Notes under the pieces: generated by a model
Database searches by the model: none
What the model saw: the letters and a program-made list of their open reading frames with translations, nothing else
What the model was told of the DNA's origin: nothing
Position numbers and translations under genes: made by a program
Assembly: GCA_002344355.1 (NCBI GenBank)
Contig: DDTN01000039.1
Span: 1 to 64,000 of the forward strand
DNA from: Proteobacteria bacterium UBA2363
GTDB lineage: Bacteria > Pseudomonadota > Gammaproteobacteria > Xanthomonadales > UBA2363
Reading direction: 5' to 3'
Length of the DNA: 64,000 nt
Shown: piece by piece, positions 8,044 to 16,343 of the stretch
How positions within the stretch are numbered: position 1 is the stretch's first letter
Layout: each line of letters opens with the position of its first letter

Positions 8044-8052
8044 TGCTAGCAT
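8044..8052 (+). promoter_or_regulatory. Putative extended -10 promoter of the NYN-domain gene
   Basis: TGCTAGCAT (TGN plus TAGCAT) ends 25 nt before the ATG at 8078. A start site near 8059 would give a leader of about 19 nt that carries the AGGAA ribosome-binding site. No -35 match was seen. Confidence 0.4.
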
Positions 8053-8077
8053 CGGCCGGCCACCAGGAACCCCCGAC

Positions 8078-8905
8078 ATGGCCGACAACCGCCGCACCCG
8101 GCCGGCCGCCGAGGACGAGCAGCCGCGCCTGGCCGTGCTGATCGACGCCGACAACGCGCAGCCGGCGGTGATCGACGGCCTGCTCTCCGAGGTCGCGCGC
8201 TTCGGCGTCGCCAGCGTGCGGCGCATCTACGGCGACTGGACCACCAGCGCCAACAACGCCTGGAAGCAGTCCCTGCTCAAGCACTCGCTGAGCCCGGTGC
8301 AGCAGTTCGCCTACACGCGCGGCAAGAACGCCACCGACAGCGCGCTGATCATCGACGCCATGGACCTGCTGTACACCGGTCGCTTCGACGGCTTCTGCCT
8401 GGTCTCCAGCGACAGCGACTTCACCCGCCTGGCGCAGCGCCTGCGCGAGGAGGGCCTGCTGGTCTACGGCTTCGGCGAGCGCAAGACCCCCGAGCCGTTC
8501 GTGGTCGCCTGCGACAAGTTCATCTACACCGAGCTGCTGCGGCCCGAGCCGGAACCGGCGAAGCAGGCGCCGGCGCGCAAGGCGGCCGGCAAGGCCGCCG
8601 TGGCGAAGGCCGGCGGCGCGGCCGGGAAACCGCCGGCGCCCGCCAAGGGCGACGCCGGATTGCCGCTGGCGCTTTTGCGCCAGGCCGTCGAGGACGCCGC
8701 CGACGACGACGGCTGGGCCGACCTCGGCGCGGTCGGCAGCTACCTGACCAAGGTGCGCCCGGACTTCGACCCGCGCCTGTACGGCCACAAGAAGCTCAGC
8801 GACCTGCTGCGCAGCGTCGCCGCGCTGGAACTGCGCGAGGTCGCGCGGGGCGACGGCGCCGGCAAGGTGTTCAGCGTCCGCCTGCGCCGCGATGGCGGCA
8901 AATGA
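8078..8905 (+). CDS. NYN-domain (PIN-like) putative ribonuclease with C-terminal OST-HTH/LOTUS domain
   Basis: A 275-residue protein. Residues 15-160 form an NYN domain with the acidic cluster of the PIN-like nuclease fold: LAVLIDADNAQPA, TDSALIIDAMDLLY and VSSDSDFTRLAQRL. A Lys/Ala/Pro-rich linker spans about 165-195. The C-terminal 75 residues (LLRQAVEDAADDDGWADLG to LREV) match an OST-HTH/LOTUS winged helix, which in other proteins binds RNA or protein partners. Family members are presumed RNases, but bacterial targets are not established. The ATG at 8078 has AGGAA about 9 nt upstream. The next gene begins at or just after its stop, so they may be co-transcribed. Confidence 0.87.
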   Translation: MADNRRTRPAAEDEQPRLAVLIDADNAQPAVIDGLLSEVARFGVASVRRIYGDWTTSANNAWKQSLLKHSLSPVQQFAYTRGKNATDSALIIDAMDLLYTGRFDGFCLVSSDSDFTRLAQRLREEGLLVYGFGERKTPEPFVVACDKFIYTELLRPEPEPAKQAPARKAAGKAAVAKAGGAAGKPPAPAKGDAGLPLALLRQAVEDAADDDGWADLGAVGSYLTKVRPDFDPRLYGHKKLSDLLRSVAALELREVARGDGAGKVFSVRLRRDGGK

Positions 8906-8924
8906 TGGCGGCCCGGTGACCGCC

Positions 8925-10529
8925 ATGCGCGATGTCGTGATCGTCGGCGCCGGCCACAACGGCCTGGTCTGCGCCGCCTACCTGGCCGCCGCCGGCCTGT
9001 CGGTGACCGTGCTGGAGCGGCGCGGCGTGGTCGGTGGCGCGGCGGTCACCGAGGAGTTCCATCCCGGCTTCCGGAACTCGGTGGCCTCCTACACGGTGTC
9101 GCTGCTGCAGCGCAGGGTGATCGACGACCTCGACCTGCACGGCCACGGCCTGCGCATCGTCGAGCGGCCGCTGGCGAATTTCCTGCCGCTGCCGGACGGC
9201 CGCTACCTGAAGGCCGGCGACGGCCGCACCGCCGCCGAGGCCGCGAAGTTCTCGGCGCGCGACGCCGCCGCCCTGCCGGCCTACGCGGCGCGCCTGGACG
9301 CGATCGCCGACGTGCTGCGCGTCCTGGTCCTGGAGACGCCGCCGAACCTTCCCGACGGCGGCTGGCTGGCGGCGATCCCGGAGATGCTGAAGTCGGCGCG
9401 CCTGGCCCGGCGCCTGGCGCCGCTCGGCCTCGACGGCCAGCGCGAGCTGCTCGACCTGTTCACTCTGTCGGCCGCGGAGTACCTGGACCGCTGGTTCGAG
9501 GGCGAGGCCCTGCGCGCCCTGTTCGGCTTCGACGGCATCGTCGGCAACTACGCCAGTCCGTACACGCCGGGCTCGGCCTACGTGCTGCTGCACCACGTGT
9601 TCGGCGAGGTCAACGGCCGCAAGGGCGCCTGGGGCCATGCGATCGGCGGCATGGGCGCGATCACCCAGGCGATGGCGCGCGCCTGCGCCGCGCGCGGCGT
9701 CGAGATCCGGACCGGAACGGCGGTGCGCGAGGTGCTGGTCGAGGCCGGCAGGTCGGCCGGTGTGGTCACCGACGCCGGCGAGCGCCTGGAAGCGCGCTGC
9801 GTGGTCTCCAACCTCAACCCGAAACTGCTGTTCCAGCGCCTGCTCGATCCGGCCGTGCTGCCGCCGGCGTTCCTGGCGCGGATCGGCCACTGGCGCTGCG
9901 GCTCGGGGACTTTCCGGATGAACGTGGCGCTGTCCGAGCTGCCCGACTTCACGGCCCTGCCGGGCACCGTCGCCGCCGAGCACCACGGCGCCGGCATCAT
10001 CCTGGCGCCGTCGCTGGACTACATGGACCGCGCCTTCCTTGACGCGCGTGCCCACGGCTGGTCGCGCCGGCCGATCGTCGAGATGCTGATCCCTTCGGTG
10101 CTGGACGACTCGCTGGCCCCGCCGGGCCGGCACGTCGCCAGCCTGTTCTGCCAGCAGTTCGCGCCGGAACTACCGGACGGCACGAGCTGGGACGACCATC
10201 GCGAGGCGGTCGCCGACCTCGTCATCGACACGGTGAACGACTGGGCGCCGAACTTCCGGGCCAGCGTGCTGGGCCGCCAGGTGCTCAGCCCGCTCGACCT
10301 GGAGCGCGAGTTCGGCCTGGTCGGCGGCGACATCTTCCATGGCGCGCTGTCGCTCAACCAGTTGTTCAGCGCGCGGCCGATGCTCGGCCATGCCGACTAC
10401 CGCACGCCGGTGGCCGGCCTCTACCAGTGCGGCGCCGGCACCCATCCCGGCGGCGGCGTCACCGGCGCGCCCGGCCACAACGCCGCGCGCGAGATCCTGC
10501 GCGACCGCCGGCGCTGGCGCCGGCGCTGA
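8925..10529 (+). CDS. FAD-dependent oxidoreductase, PYROXD2/phytoene-desaturase-like
   Basis: A 534-residue flavin amine-oxidase-fold protein. The N-terminal dinucleotide motif is VVIVGAGHNGLVCAAYLA, followed by VLERRGVVGGAAVTEEF. The C-terminal segment GLYQCGAGTHPGGGVTGAPGHNAA is the FAD-binding signature of the PYROXD2/CrtI-like group. The substrate is unknown; no carotenoid gene is nearby, so phytoene desaturation is unlikely. Two starts are possible and neither has a Shine-Dalgarno. ATG 8892 overlaps the previous gene by 14 nt, and ATG 8925, used here, places the Rossmann strand right at the N-terminus as in homologues. Confidence 0.85.
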   Translation: MRDVVIVGAGHNGLVCAAYLAAAGLSVTVLERRGVVGGAAVTEEFHPGFRNSVASYTVSLLQRRVIDDLDLHGHGLRIVERPLANFLPLPDGRYLKAGDGRTAAEAAKFSARDAAALPAYAARLDAIADVLRVLVLETPPNLPDGGWLAAIPEMLKSARLARRLAPLGLDGQRELLDLFTLSAAEYLDRWFEGEALRALFGFDGIVGNYASPYTPGSAYVLLHHVFGEVNGRKGAWGHAIGGMGAITQAMARACAARGVEIRTGTAVREVLVEAGRSAGVVTDAGERLEARCVVSNLNPKLLFQRLLDPAVLPPAFLARIGHWRCGSGTFRMNVALSELPDFTALPGTVAAEHHGAGIILAPSLDYMDRAFLDARAHGWSRRPIVEMLIPSVLDDSLAPPGRHVASLFCQQFAPELPDGTSWDDHREAVADLVIDTVNDWAPNFRASVLGRQVLSPLDLEREFGLVGGDIFHGALSLNQLFSARPMLGHADYRTPVAGLYQCGAGTHPGGGVTGAPGHNAAREILRDRRRWRRR

Positions 10530-10577
10530 GGCGCTGGCATCCTGCCGGCACCCCTTCCGCGAATGGAGAATGCCGTG

Positions 10578-11003
10578 ATGTCCAGGATGTCAAGCATGTG
10601 CCTGTTCGCCCTGCTGTCCGGCCTGGTCGCGCTGGCCGGTCCGACCACGGCAGCGGTGGCCGGCGCCGAATGGCGCCTTGACCTGGTCCTGGCCGTGGAC
10701 GGCGAACCGGTCGGCAACCCGGTCCTGGGCCTGCGCGCCGGCGAGCCGGCCCGCATCGAGCTGGCGGCCGGCGCCCGCGGCTATCGCGTCGAGGCGCGCC
10801 TCGAGGAGGTCGCCGACGCCCCGGGCCGGGCGGACCTGAGCGCCCGGCTGTGGTGGCGCGACGGGACCGGCGGGTGGCGGGCGGTGGGCGCGCCGCAGGT
10901 CCGGGTCGAGGCCGGCCAGCCCTTCTCGGTGGCGCTCGCCGACGGCCAGGGGCGCGGCTACCGCCTGGCCGGGACCGTGGCGCGGCTGCCGGCGGGCGGC
11001 TGA
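10578..11003 (+). CDS. Small secreted protein of unknown function
   Basis: No family recognised. The 141-residue product begins with a signal peptide (MSRMSSMCLFALLSGLVALAGPTTAA). A beta-rich domain follows with the pattern VLAVDGEPVGNPVLGLRAGEPARIEL, then RGYRVEARLEEVAD, LWWRDGTGGWRAVGAPQVRVEAGQPFSVAL and YRLAGTVARL. It resembles small periplasmic proteins of this order that may bind a partner or metal. The ATG at 10578 is 9 nt after GGAG; the in-frame ATG at 10563 overlaps that site and is less likely. A rho-independent terminator lies about 185 nt downstream. Confidence 0.7.
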   Translation: MSRMSSMCLFALLSGLVALAGPTTAAVAGAEWRLDLVLAVDGEPVGNPVLGLRAGEPARIELAAGARGYRVEARLEEVADAPGRADLSARLWWRDGTGGWRAVGAPQVRVEAGQPFSVALADGQGRGYRLAGTVARLPAGG

Positions 11004-11144
11004 GCGACCCCGCCTCGCGTCGCCGGCGTCGGGTACGGCGGTGCCCGGCGGCCTGTCCGGGCCGCCCCGGGGCACCCCCCTAGGCCCAGGCTGCGCGGTC
11101 CCGGCTGCGCCGAAGTGACACTTTTCCGCGGCTATTTGCGTTCA

Positions 11145-11176
11145 CTACTGTGGGAGCGGCAAGTCCCTCGCCGCCC
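11145..11176. repeat. REP-like intergenic repeat (TGTGGGAGCGGC type)
   Basis: CTACTGTGGGAGCGGC, followed by a small GCGGC/GCCGC hairpin (11156-11160 with 11170-11174). From memory, TGTGGGAGCGGC with a following GC-rich hairpin is a frequent dispersed intergenic repeat in Pseudomonas and Xanthomonadales genomes. Only one copy was noticed here. It is part of the 300-nt gap 11004-11303, which also holds the terminator at 11188. Confidence 0.4.
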
Positions 11177-11187
11177 CCGGTCCAGTC

Positions 11188-11233
11188 GCGGTGGCCGCCC
11201 TCCTCCCCTCCCGGCGGCCACCGCGCTTTTTTT
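11188..11233 (+). terminator. Rho-independent terminator
   Basis: A perfect 12-bp stem pairs GCGGTGGCCGCC (11188-11199) with its complement (11213-11224) across a 13-nt loop, followed after GC by seven T residues (11227-11233). The polarity fits transcripts from the small secreted-protein gene ending at 11003. It lies between that gene and the convergent delta-60 gene. Confidence 0.8.
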
Positions 11234-11303
11234 CCCGGGGCGCAGGCCCAGGACCGCGCCGCCGCGAGGCGTCGCCGGCCGATCGCCGCCTCTTGCGTCC
11301 GGG

Positions 11304-12704
11304 TTACTGGGACGTCTGGAACCTGCTGCGGAAGATGCGCTCCCGGTGCAGGACAGCCACGCCGAAGTCGAGGTCGGCAGGCGCCGCCCACAGCACGGAG
11401 CCCGCAAGGTAGTAGCGGCCGCCGTGGTGGGCGATGGCCAGGCCGGTGTCCTGGCCGCCCGAGGTGCCGAAATCGATGGCGATCCTGCCCTGGGGTGCGT
11501 TGAAGCTGGTGTCCTGGCCGCCGGTCCTGCCGATACGCACCGCGAAGAAGTCGCTGGGCACGCCGGGCGCCGGGGTGACCGTGCCCACCGCGACGGCGGT
11601 TCCGTCGGAGTGCTGGACCACGTCGTTGAAGACCAGGCTGCCCGACGCATAGGTGTCGAAGCCGTTGGTGCCGAAGTCCAGACGCGGCAGGCCGTCGAAG
11701 CGGATGCTGCCGGCCATCCCGCGGAGGGTGCTGCTGCCCACGCTCTCCTGGCGCTGTCCGACCACCAGCGCGTAGGGGCTGTCGGTCTGCGGCATGGACT
11801 GGTCGAAGACGATGGCGTTGAACTGCATGTCGGCCAGCTCCTCGCCAACCGAGTAGGTGCGGATGCCGGTGCCATTGAGGGTGCCGTCCAGGCCGCCGGT
11901 CGCGTTCAGGCGCAGAATCATGGCGTCGGTGTCGGTGCGGCCGTTGGCCACGGCGGCACCCGCCAGCCAGACGCGGCCATTGTCCTGCACCGCCATCGCC
12001 CGGACGTCGTGGCGCTGGAAGCCGTTGGCCAGGTGGAAGGCACGCCCGCCGTTGCCAAAGGTGGCATCGAGCGTGCCGTTCGGCAGCAGGCGCATGACGC
12101 CGGCCTGCACGAAGGTGTCGGAGAAGCCGACATTGCCGGCCAGGTAGATCCGGCCCTGGCCATCGACGGCGATGTCGCGCAGCAGGTCGCGGTTGTTGCC
12201 GCCGATGTCGAAGGAAACGGACAGGCAGGCCAGACTCTGCGGGTTGCCAGGGAAGGCGGCGAGCTGACCGCTGGTGCTGAACCGGCAAACCGCGAAGTCC
12301 TCGTTGGTGCCGGAAATCAGGCGGGAGCCGGCGACCAGCAGGGCGCCTTGGCTGTCGAAGGCGGCCTTCATGCCGGTGATCTGCGCGCCGGCCGCGGCGA
12401 CCACGCGACCGTTGTTGCCGTAGCTGGTGTCCAGGGCGCCGGTGGGCAGCAGCCGGGCGATGCCGATCTGGTTGTCGCCATTGGCAGCGACCACGGTGCC
12501 GACCAGGTAGACGCGACCCTGCGCGTCGACCGCCACGTCGCGGCCGGCGTCCAGGCCGCTGGCGTGCAGGTCGAAGGCGACCATGCGCCGCCCGGTGTTG
12601 TTGAAGCTGGTGTCCAGGGTGCCGTCCAGCGGCGGTCCGGCGAGCGCGACGGTCGGCGCGAGCAGGGCCAGGGACAGGCAGGTGCGAAGGCGTGCGGTGA
12701 GCAT
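11304..12704 (-). CDS. Secreted delta-60 repeat (beta-propeller-like) protein
   Basis: A 466-residue secreted protein with signal peptide MLTARLRTCLSLALLAPTVALA. It contains about five or six delta-60 repeats of the form LDxSFGxxGRV-xx-AVDxxGRVYLVG: LDTSFNNTGRRMV, LDTSYGNNGRVV, LDATFGNGGRAF and QDTSFNAPQGRIAIDFG are clear copies. Such repeats are predicted to build a beta-propeller-like fold; the ligand is unknown. The C-terminus lacks an obvious sorting signal. GGAGA lies about 7 nt before the ATG. It is the next gene on the strand after the ECF sigma gene (282-nt gap), so it may be a target of that sigma/kinase module. Confidence 0.85.
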   Translation of the reverse strand: MLTARLRTCLSLALLAPTVALAGPPLDGTLDTSFNNTGRRMVAFDLHASGLDAGRDVAVDAQGRVYLVGTVVAANGDNQIGIARLLPTGALDTSYGNNGRVVAAAGAQITGMKAAFDSQGALLVAGSRLISGTNEDFAVCRFSTSGQLAAFPGNPQSLACLSVSFDIGGNNRDLLRDIAVDGQGRIYLAGNVGFSDTFVQAGVMRLLPNGTLDATFGNGGRAFHLANGFQRHDVRAMAVQDNGRVWLAGAAVANGRTDTDAMILRLNATGGLDGTLNGTGIRTYSVGEELADMQFNAIVFDQSMPQTDSPYALVVGQRQESVGSSTLRGMAGSIRFDGLPRLDFGTNGFDTYASGSLVFNDVVQHSDGTAVAVGTVTPAPGVPSDFFAVRIGRTGGQDTSFNAPQGRIAIDFGTSGGQDTGLAIAHHGGRYYLAGSVLWAAPADLDFGVAVLHRERIFRSRFQTSQ

Positions 12705-12986
12705 GGGATTCTCCAGACGGTGGATGGTCGACGCGCCAGTGGATCGCTGGCGAGGCGCCGGAAAGGCGTGCCTGGAGGGGGGTACGGCGTGGCGGGGGGG
12801 CAGGGATCAGCGACGATTCGGCATCGAGCCCGCATGGTCGGCCGTGATCCGTGGCCGGTCCTGTCTGCGTAGGTAGGGTTGCAGGCGCACAGGTGCGCGG
12901 GGTCGCGGTATCGGCGCGTTCGCCGGATTCGAGTGCCGGGTGCCTGCCGCCGGTTTGGCGGGGCGGGAAGGCCGTGAAGGCCCGAG

Positions 12987-13559
12987 TCAGTCGGCGCCGG
13001 ACAGTTCGCGCTGGAGGAACGCCTTGGCGGCGCGGGTGTCGCGCTTGACGGTGGGCTCCGAGACGCCCAGCAGCTCGGCGATGTCGCGGACCTCCAGGCC
13101 CGCGAAGAAGCGCAGTTCGACCACCTTGACCAGGCGTTCGTCCAGCGTGGCAAGCTTGTTCAGGGCATTGTCGATGGCCAGCAGCTGCTCGGCCTGGGCG
13201 TCCACCGGCAGCACGCCGCCCTCGATGCTCTCGAGGTCGACATGCTCGGCGCCGCCGCCGCGACGTTCGGCGAGGCGGGCGCGGGCGTAGTCGATCACCA
13301 CCTGGCGCATGGCGCGTGCGGCGGTGGCGTAGAAGTGCACGCGGTTTTGGTAGTCCAGGCCGCTGCGGTTGAACAGCTTGAGGTAGGCCTCGTTGACCAG
13401 TGCACGGGTGTCGAGGGTGGCGCCCCGGCGATGGCGCGCCAGCTCGGCGCGCGCGATCCGCAGCAGGTCGTCGTAGACCAGGGCCAGGGCACGGTCGCGT
13501 CCCTCGGGGCTGCCTGCTTCTGCGAGCGCTCTCGTGATCGGGGGTCGCGGCGCGTCCAT
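12987..13559 (-). CDS. ECF-subfamily RNA polymerase sigma factor, kinase-associated type
   Basis: A 190-residue two-domain sigma factor. The sigma2 region is TRALVNEAYLKLFNRSGLDY through HFYATAARAMRQVVIDYAR. The sigma4 helix-turn-helix is VRDIAELLGVSEPTVKRDTR near the C-terminus. The short form with HFYATAARAMR matches the ECF group usually encoded beside serine/threonine kinases (ECF43-like). The divergent kinase at 13633 fits this, and such sigma factors are thought to be controlled by phosphorylation rather than by an anti-sigma factor. No anti-sigma gene is adjacent. The ATG lacks a Shine-Dalgarno but has TACCAT 6 nt upstream, suggesting a leaderless transcript. Confidence 0.93.
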   Translation of the reverse strand: MDAPRPPITRALAEAGSPEGRDRALALVYDDLLRIARAELARHRRGATLDTRALVNEAYLKLFNRSGLDYQNRVHFYATAARAMRQVVIDYARARLAERRGGGAEHVDLESIEGGVLPVDAQAEQLLAIDNALNKLATLDERLVKVVELRFFAGLEVRDIAELLGVSEPTVKRDTRAAKAFLQRELSGAD

Positions 13560-13565
13560 GGACCG

Positions 13566-13571
13566 ATGGTA
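13566..13571 (-). promoter_or_regulatory. Putative -10 element for leaderless ECF sigma gene
   Basis: TACCAT on the minus strand, preceded by GC, stands 6 nt before the sigma-factor ATG (13559). It lies 22 nt from the opposing -10-like site of the kinase gene, so the two promoters share one short region. Confidence 0.45.
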
Positions 13572-13590
13572 GCGTCACGTCGACGGCCTT

Positions 13591-13599
13591 TGCTACGTT
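13591..13599 (+). promoter_or_regulatory. Putative extended -10 promoter of the TPR kinase gene
   Basis: TGCTACGTT ends 33 nt before the kinase ATG. A start near 13606 would leave a 27-nt leader carrying the GGGGGGAG ribosome-binding site. Confidence 0.35.
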
Positions 13600-13632
13600 G
13601 CCATGGCTTAGGGAACGGAACCGGGGGGAGCA

Positions 13633-16287
13633 ATGACGGCATCCGACCAGGCGCACCGGTGGCAGCAGGTCCGGGCGCTGTTCGACCAGGTCGCCGATTG
13701 CGATCCCGCGGACTGGGGTGCGCGGTTGCTGGCGCTGTGTCCGGAAGACGAGCGGCTGCGCGACGAGGCGCTGGCGCTGCTGGCGGCGGACGCCGCGGTG
13801 ACCGGCGGCGCCACCGGGGTTTCCGGCAGTGCGCCGGACCTGCTCGACGCCCTGCTGCAGGCGGGCGCCCCGGAACTCGACCCCTGGCCCGGTCGACGGC
13901 TGGGTCCCTGGCGGATCCTCGAGTGCATCGGCCGCGGCGGCATGGGCCGGGTCTATCGGGCGCGCCGCGAGGATGGCGATTTCGCCCAGCAGGTCGCCAT
14001 CAAGCTGGTCGACCAGGTCGGCGACCAGTCGGCCGTGGCGCGCCGCCTGCGCAGCGAGCGGCAGATCCTGGCCGGTCTCCAGCACCCCAACATCGCTGGC
14101 CTGGTCGACGGCGGCATGGCCGAGGACGGCACGCCCTGGTTCGCGCTGGAGTACGTGGAGGGCGAACCGATCACCGACTGGTGCGATCGCCATCGCCTGA
14201 CGGTGGAGGGGCGCCTGAAGCGCTTCCTGGCAGTCTGTGCGGCGGTCGCCCATGCCCACGAGCGCCTGGTGGTGCATCGCGACCTGAAGCCGGCCAACAT
14301 CCTGATCGGCGCCGACGGCCAGGTGAAACTGCTCGATTTCGGCATTGCCAAGCTGCTCGATGGCGACGAAGGTGAGGCCGCTGCCGGCTCGACCGTGCTT
14401 CGGGCGTTCACGCCGGCCTATGCCGCGCCGGAGCAGATCCGCGGCGAGACGCCGACCACGGCCGTGGACGTCTACGCGCTGGGTCTGCTGCTGCACGAAC
14501 TGCTCACCGGCCGGCTGCCCTGGCGCGGCGAGGACCGCCAGCGCACGGCCTCGACCGGCGACACCGACCCCCAGAGACCGAGCAGCCAGGTGCAGCGGAC
14601 GGCGCCCGTCGACGCCGGCACGCCGACCCCCGAACAGGTTGCCAGCCAGCGCGACACCACGCCGGCGCGGCTGCGCCAGCGCCTGCGCGGCGACCTCGAC
14701 GCGATCGTGATGAAGGCGCTGCGGCCCCAGCCGGCGCGTCGCTACGATGGCGTCAGGGCGTTGGCCGAGGATGTCCGCGCGGTCCTGGAGCGTCGTCCGG
14801 TGGCGGCGCGCCAAGGCGGCACGCGCTACCTGGTCGAGCGCTTCCTGGCCCGGCATGCGCTGGCGGCCTCGCTGGCGGTGCTGGCCGGCGTGTCGCTGCT
14901 GACCGGTGCAGCGGTCGCCCTGCACCAGGCGCAGGAAGCGCGCGCGCAACGCAATCAGGCCCAGGAGCAGGCGAGACGGGCCGATGCCGTGGCGGATTTC
15001 CTGATCGGTGTGTTCCGGGGCGCCAACCCCCGCCTGACCGATGGCCGCGACCCGCCGGCCAGCGAACTGCTGGCACGCGGCGCCGACTCGCTGCTGGTGC
15101 GCGAGGATCTGGACGGCGCGACGCGTGCCAACCTGCTCAACATGATGGCCAGCGTCCACATCGACCTGTCCCTCTACACGCAGGCGCTGGCGCTGGCCGA
15201 ACAGGGACTGGTCTCCGCCCGGGCGGCCGGCGATCCGAGGCTCGAGGCCGCCAGCCTGACCATGCTCGGGCGGGCCGCCAACAATGCCGGGGATCGTGCC
15301 GCGGCGGCGGCGCATCTGGAGCGTGCCTGGGCGGTGGTAAGCGAGGCCGGCATCGACGATCCCGACCTGCTCGACGTCATCGACCACGTCTCGACCGTCG
15401 TGCACAACAACCTGCGCGACCTGCCCCGCGCCCTGCACCACCTGGAGCGGGCCATCGCCCGCGCGCGCGCGCGCGGCGTGCCGGTGGCGACCCGCAGCGT
15501 GCTCATGTACAGCACCGTGCTCAATGCCCTGGACCGCGCGGGCGAGGCCCTGGCCGTGACCGGCCCGGCGCTGGCGGCGGCGCGTCTGCAGGCCGGCGTG
15601 TCCCGCCACGATCTCGGCACCCTGATCAGCGCCCATGCCTTCGCCCACCTCCACGGCGGCTCGCCGGAACAGGCCGAAGCGCTGTTCCGGGAGGCGCTGG
15701 CCATCAGCCAGGAGGTGGAAGGAGCGGGCTCGCACGCCGCGATCGCCGACCTGCACAACGTCCGCACCGCCCTCGCTGCCCAGGCACGGCATGGCGAGGC
15801 CGTGAAACTCGCCCACGAGGTGCTGCGACTGAGCCGCCTGCATCCGACCATCGGGGCCGCGCACACCTCACGCGCGCTTGCCTGGGCCGGAATCTCCGAA
15901 GTCGACGCCGGCAACCCCCTGGCAGCCCTGCCCCTGTTCGAGGAACTCTTCGACCGCGATCCGGCACTGGCATCCATGCAGCCGAGGGTACGTCTGCTGG
16001 TCGCTGTCGCGCGTGCGCAGGCGCTGGCGGCCGCGGGCGACTGGCCGCGCGCGTGGCAGGCCGCGGACCAGGCGCTGTCGGCCGACGGCAGCGACGGAGC
16101 CCATGGCCCCCTGGCACAGGCGACGCTGCGCCTGGTGCGTCTGCAGGCGCACCAGGCCGGTCAGGCGGGGCCCAGCGACGACTGCGACTGGCTGGCCGAG
16201 CCGGGCCGTGCGCTGCCCGAGGACGCCGGCTGGCGCAGGCAGCTGCGCGCCGCACTGGACCGATGTCGCAGCCCTGGCGCCACCTGA
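13633..16287 (+). CDS. Serine/threonine protein kinase with TPR ectodomain
   Basis: An 884-residue Hanks kinase. A helical N-terminal region (residues 1-85, RWQQVRALFDQVADCDPADW) typical of this kinase subfamily precedes the kinase domain. The domain has a glycine loop at 99-107 (IGRGGMGRV), Lys124, HRDLKPAN at 215-222, DFGIAK at 235-240 and APEQ at 265-268, all intact. A membrane helix lies at about 409-432, then a coiled segment, then TPR-like repeats to the end that should be periplasmic. It is divergent from the ECF sigma gene (73 nt), which by analogy may be its substrate. A strong GGGGGGAG precedes the ATG. Confidence 0.93.
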   Translation: MTASDQAHRWQQVRALFDQVADCDPADWGARLLALCPEDERLRDEALALLAADAAVTGGATGVSGSAPDLLDALLQAGAPELDPWPGRRLGPWRILECIGRGGMGRVYRARREDGDFAQQVAIKLVDQVGDQSAVARRLRSERQILAGLQHPNIAGLVDGGMAEDGTPWFALEYVEGEPITDWCDRHRLTVEGRLKRFLAVCAAVAHAHERLVVHRDLKPANILIGADGQVKLLDFGIAKLLDGDEGEAAAGSTVLRAFTPAYAAPEQIRGETPTTAVDVYALGLLLHELLTGRLPWRGEDRQRTASTGDTDPQRPSSQVQRTAPVDAGTPTPEQVASQRDTTPARLRQRLRGDLDAIVMKALRPQPARRYDGVRALAEDVRAVLERRPVAARQGGTRYLVERFLARHALAASLAVLAGVSLLTGAAVALHQAQEARAQRNQAQEQARRADAVADFLIGVFRGANPRLTDGRDPPASELLARGADSLLVREDLDGATRANLLNMMASVHIDLSLYTQALALAEQGLVSARAAGDPRLEAASLTMLGRAANNAGDRAAAAAHLERAWAVVSEAGIDDPDLLDVIDHVSTVVHNNLRDLPRALHHLERAIARARARGVPVATRSVLMYSTVLNALDRAGEALAVTGPALAAARLQAGVSRHDLGTLISAHAFAHLHGGSPEQAEALFREALAISQEVEGAGSHAAIADLHNVRTALAAQARHGEAVKLAHEVLRLSRLHPTIGAAHTSRALAWAGISEVDAGNPLAALPLFEELFDRDPALASMQPRVRLLVAVARAQALAAAGDWPRAWQAADQALSADGSDGAHGPLAQATLRLVRLQAHQAGQAGPSDDCDWLAEPGRALPEDAGWRRQLRAALDRCRSPGAT

Positions 16288-16343
16288 ACGGCCCGTCGGC
16301 GGCCGGACCGAAGACTTGCCGCCGTCGCCGCTGCAGGCCGGGC

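Noticed and set aside
13556..13606. Possible operator formed by CCATGG copies on both sides of the sigma/kinase promoters
   Set aside because: The two CCATGG sites are palindromes by themselves and the sequence between them does not extend the symmetry, so chance is likely.
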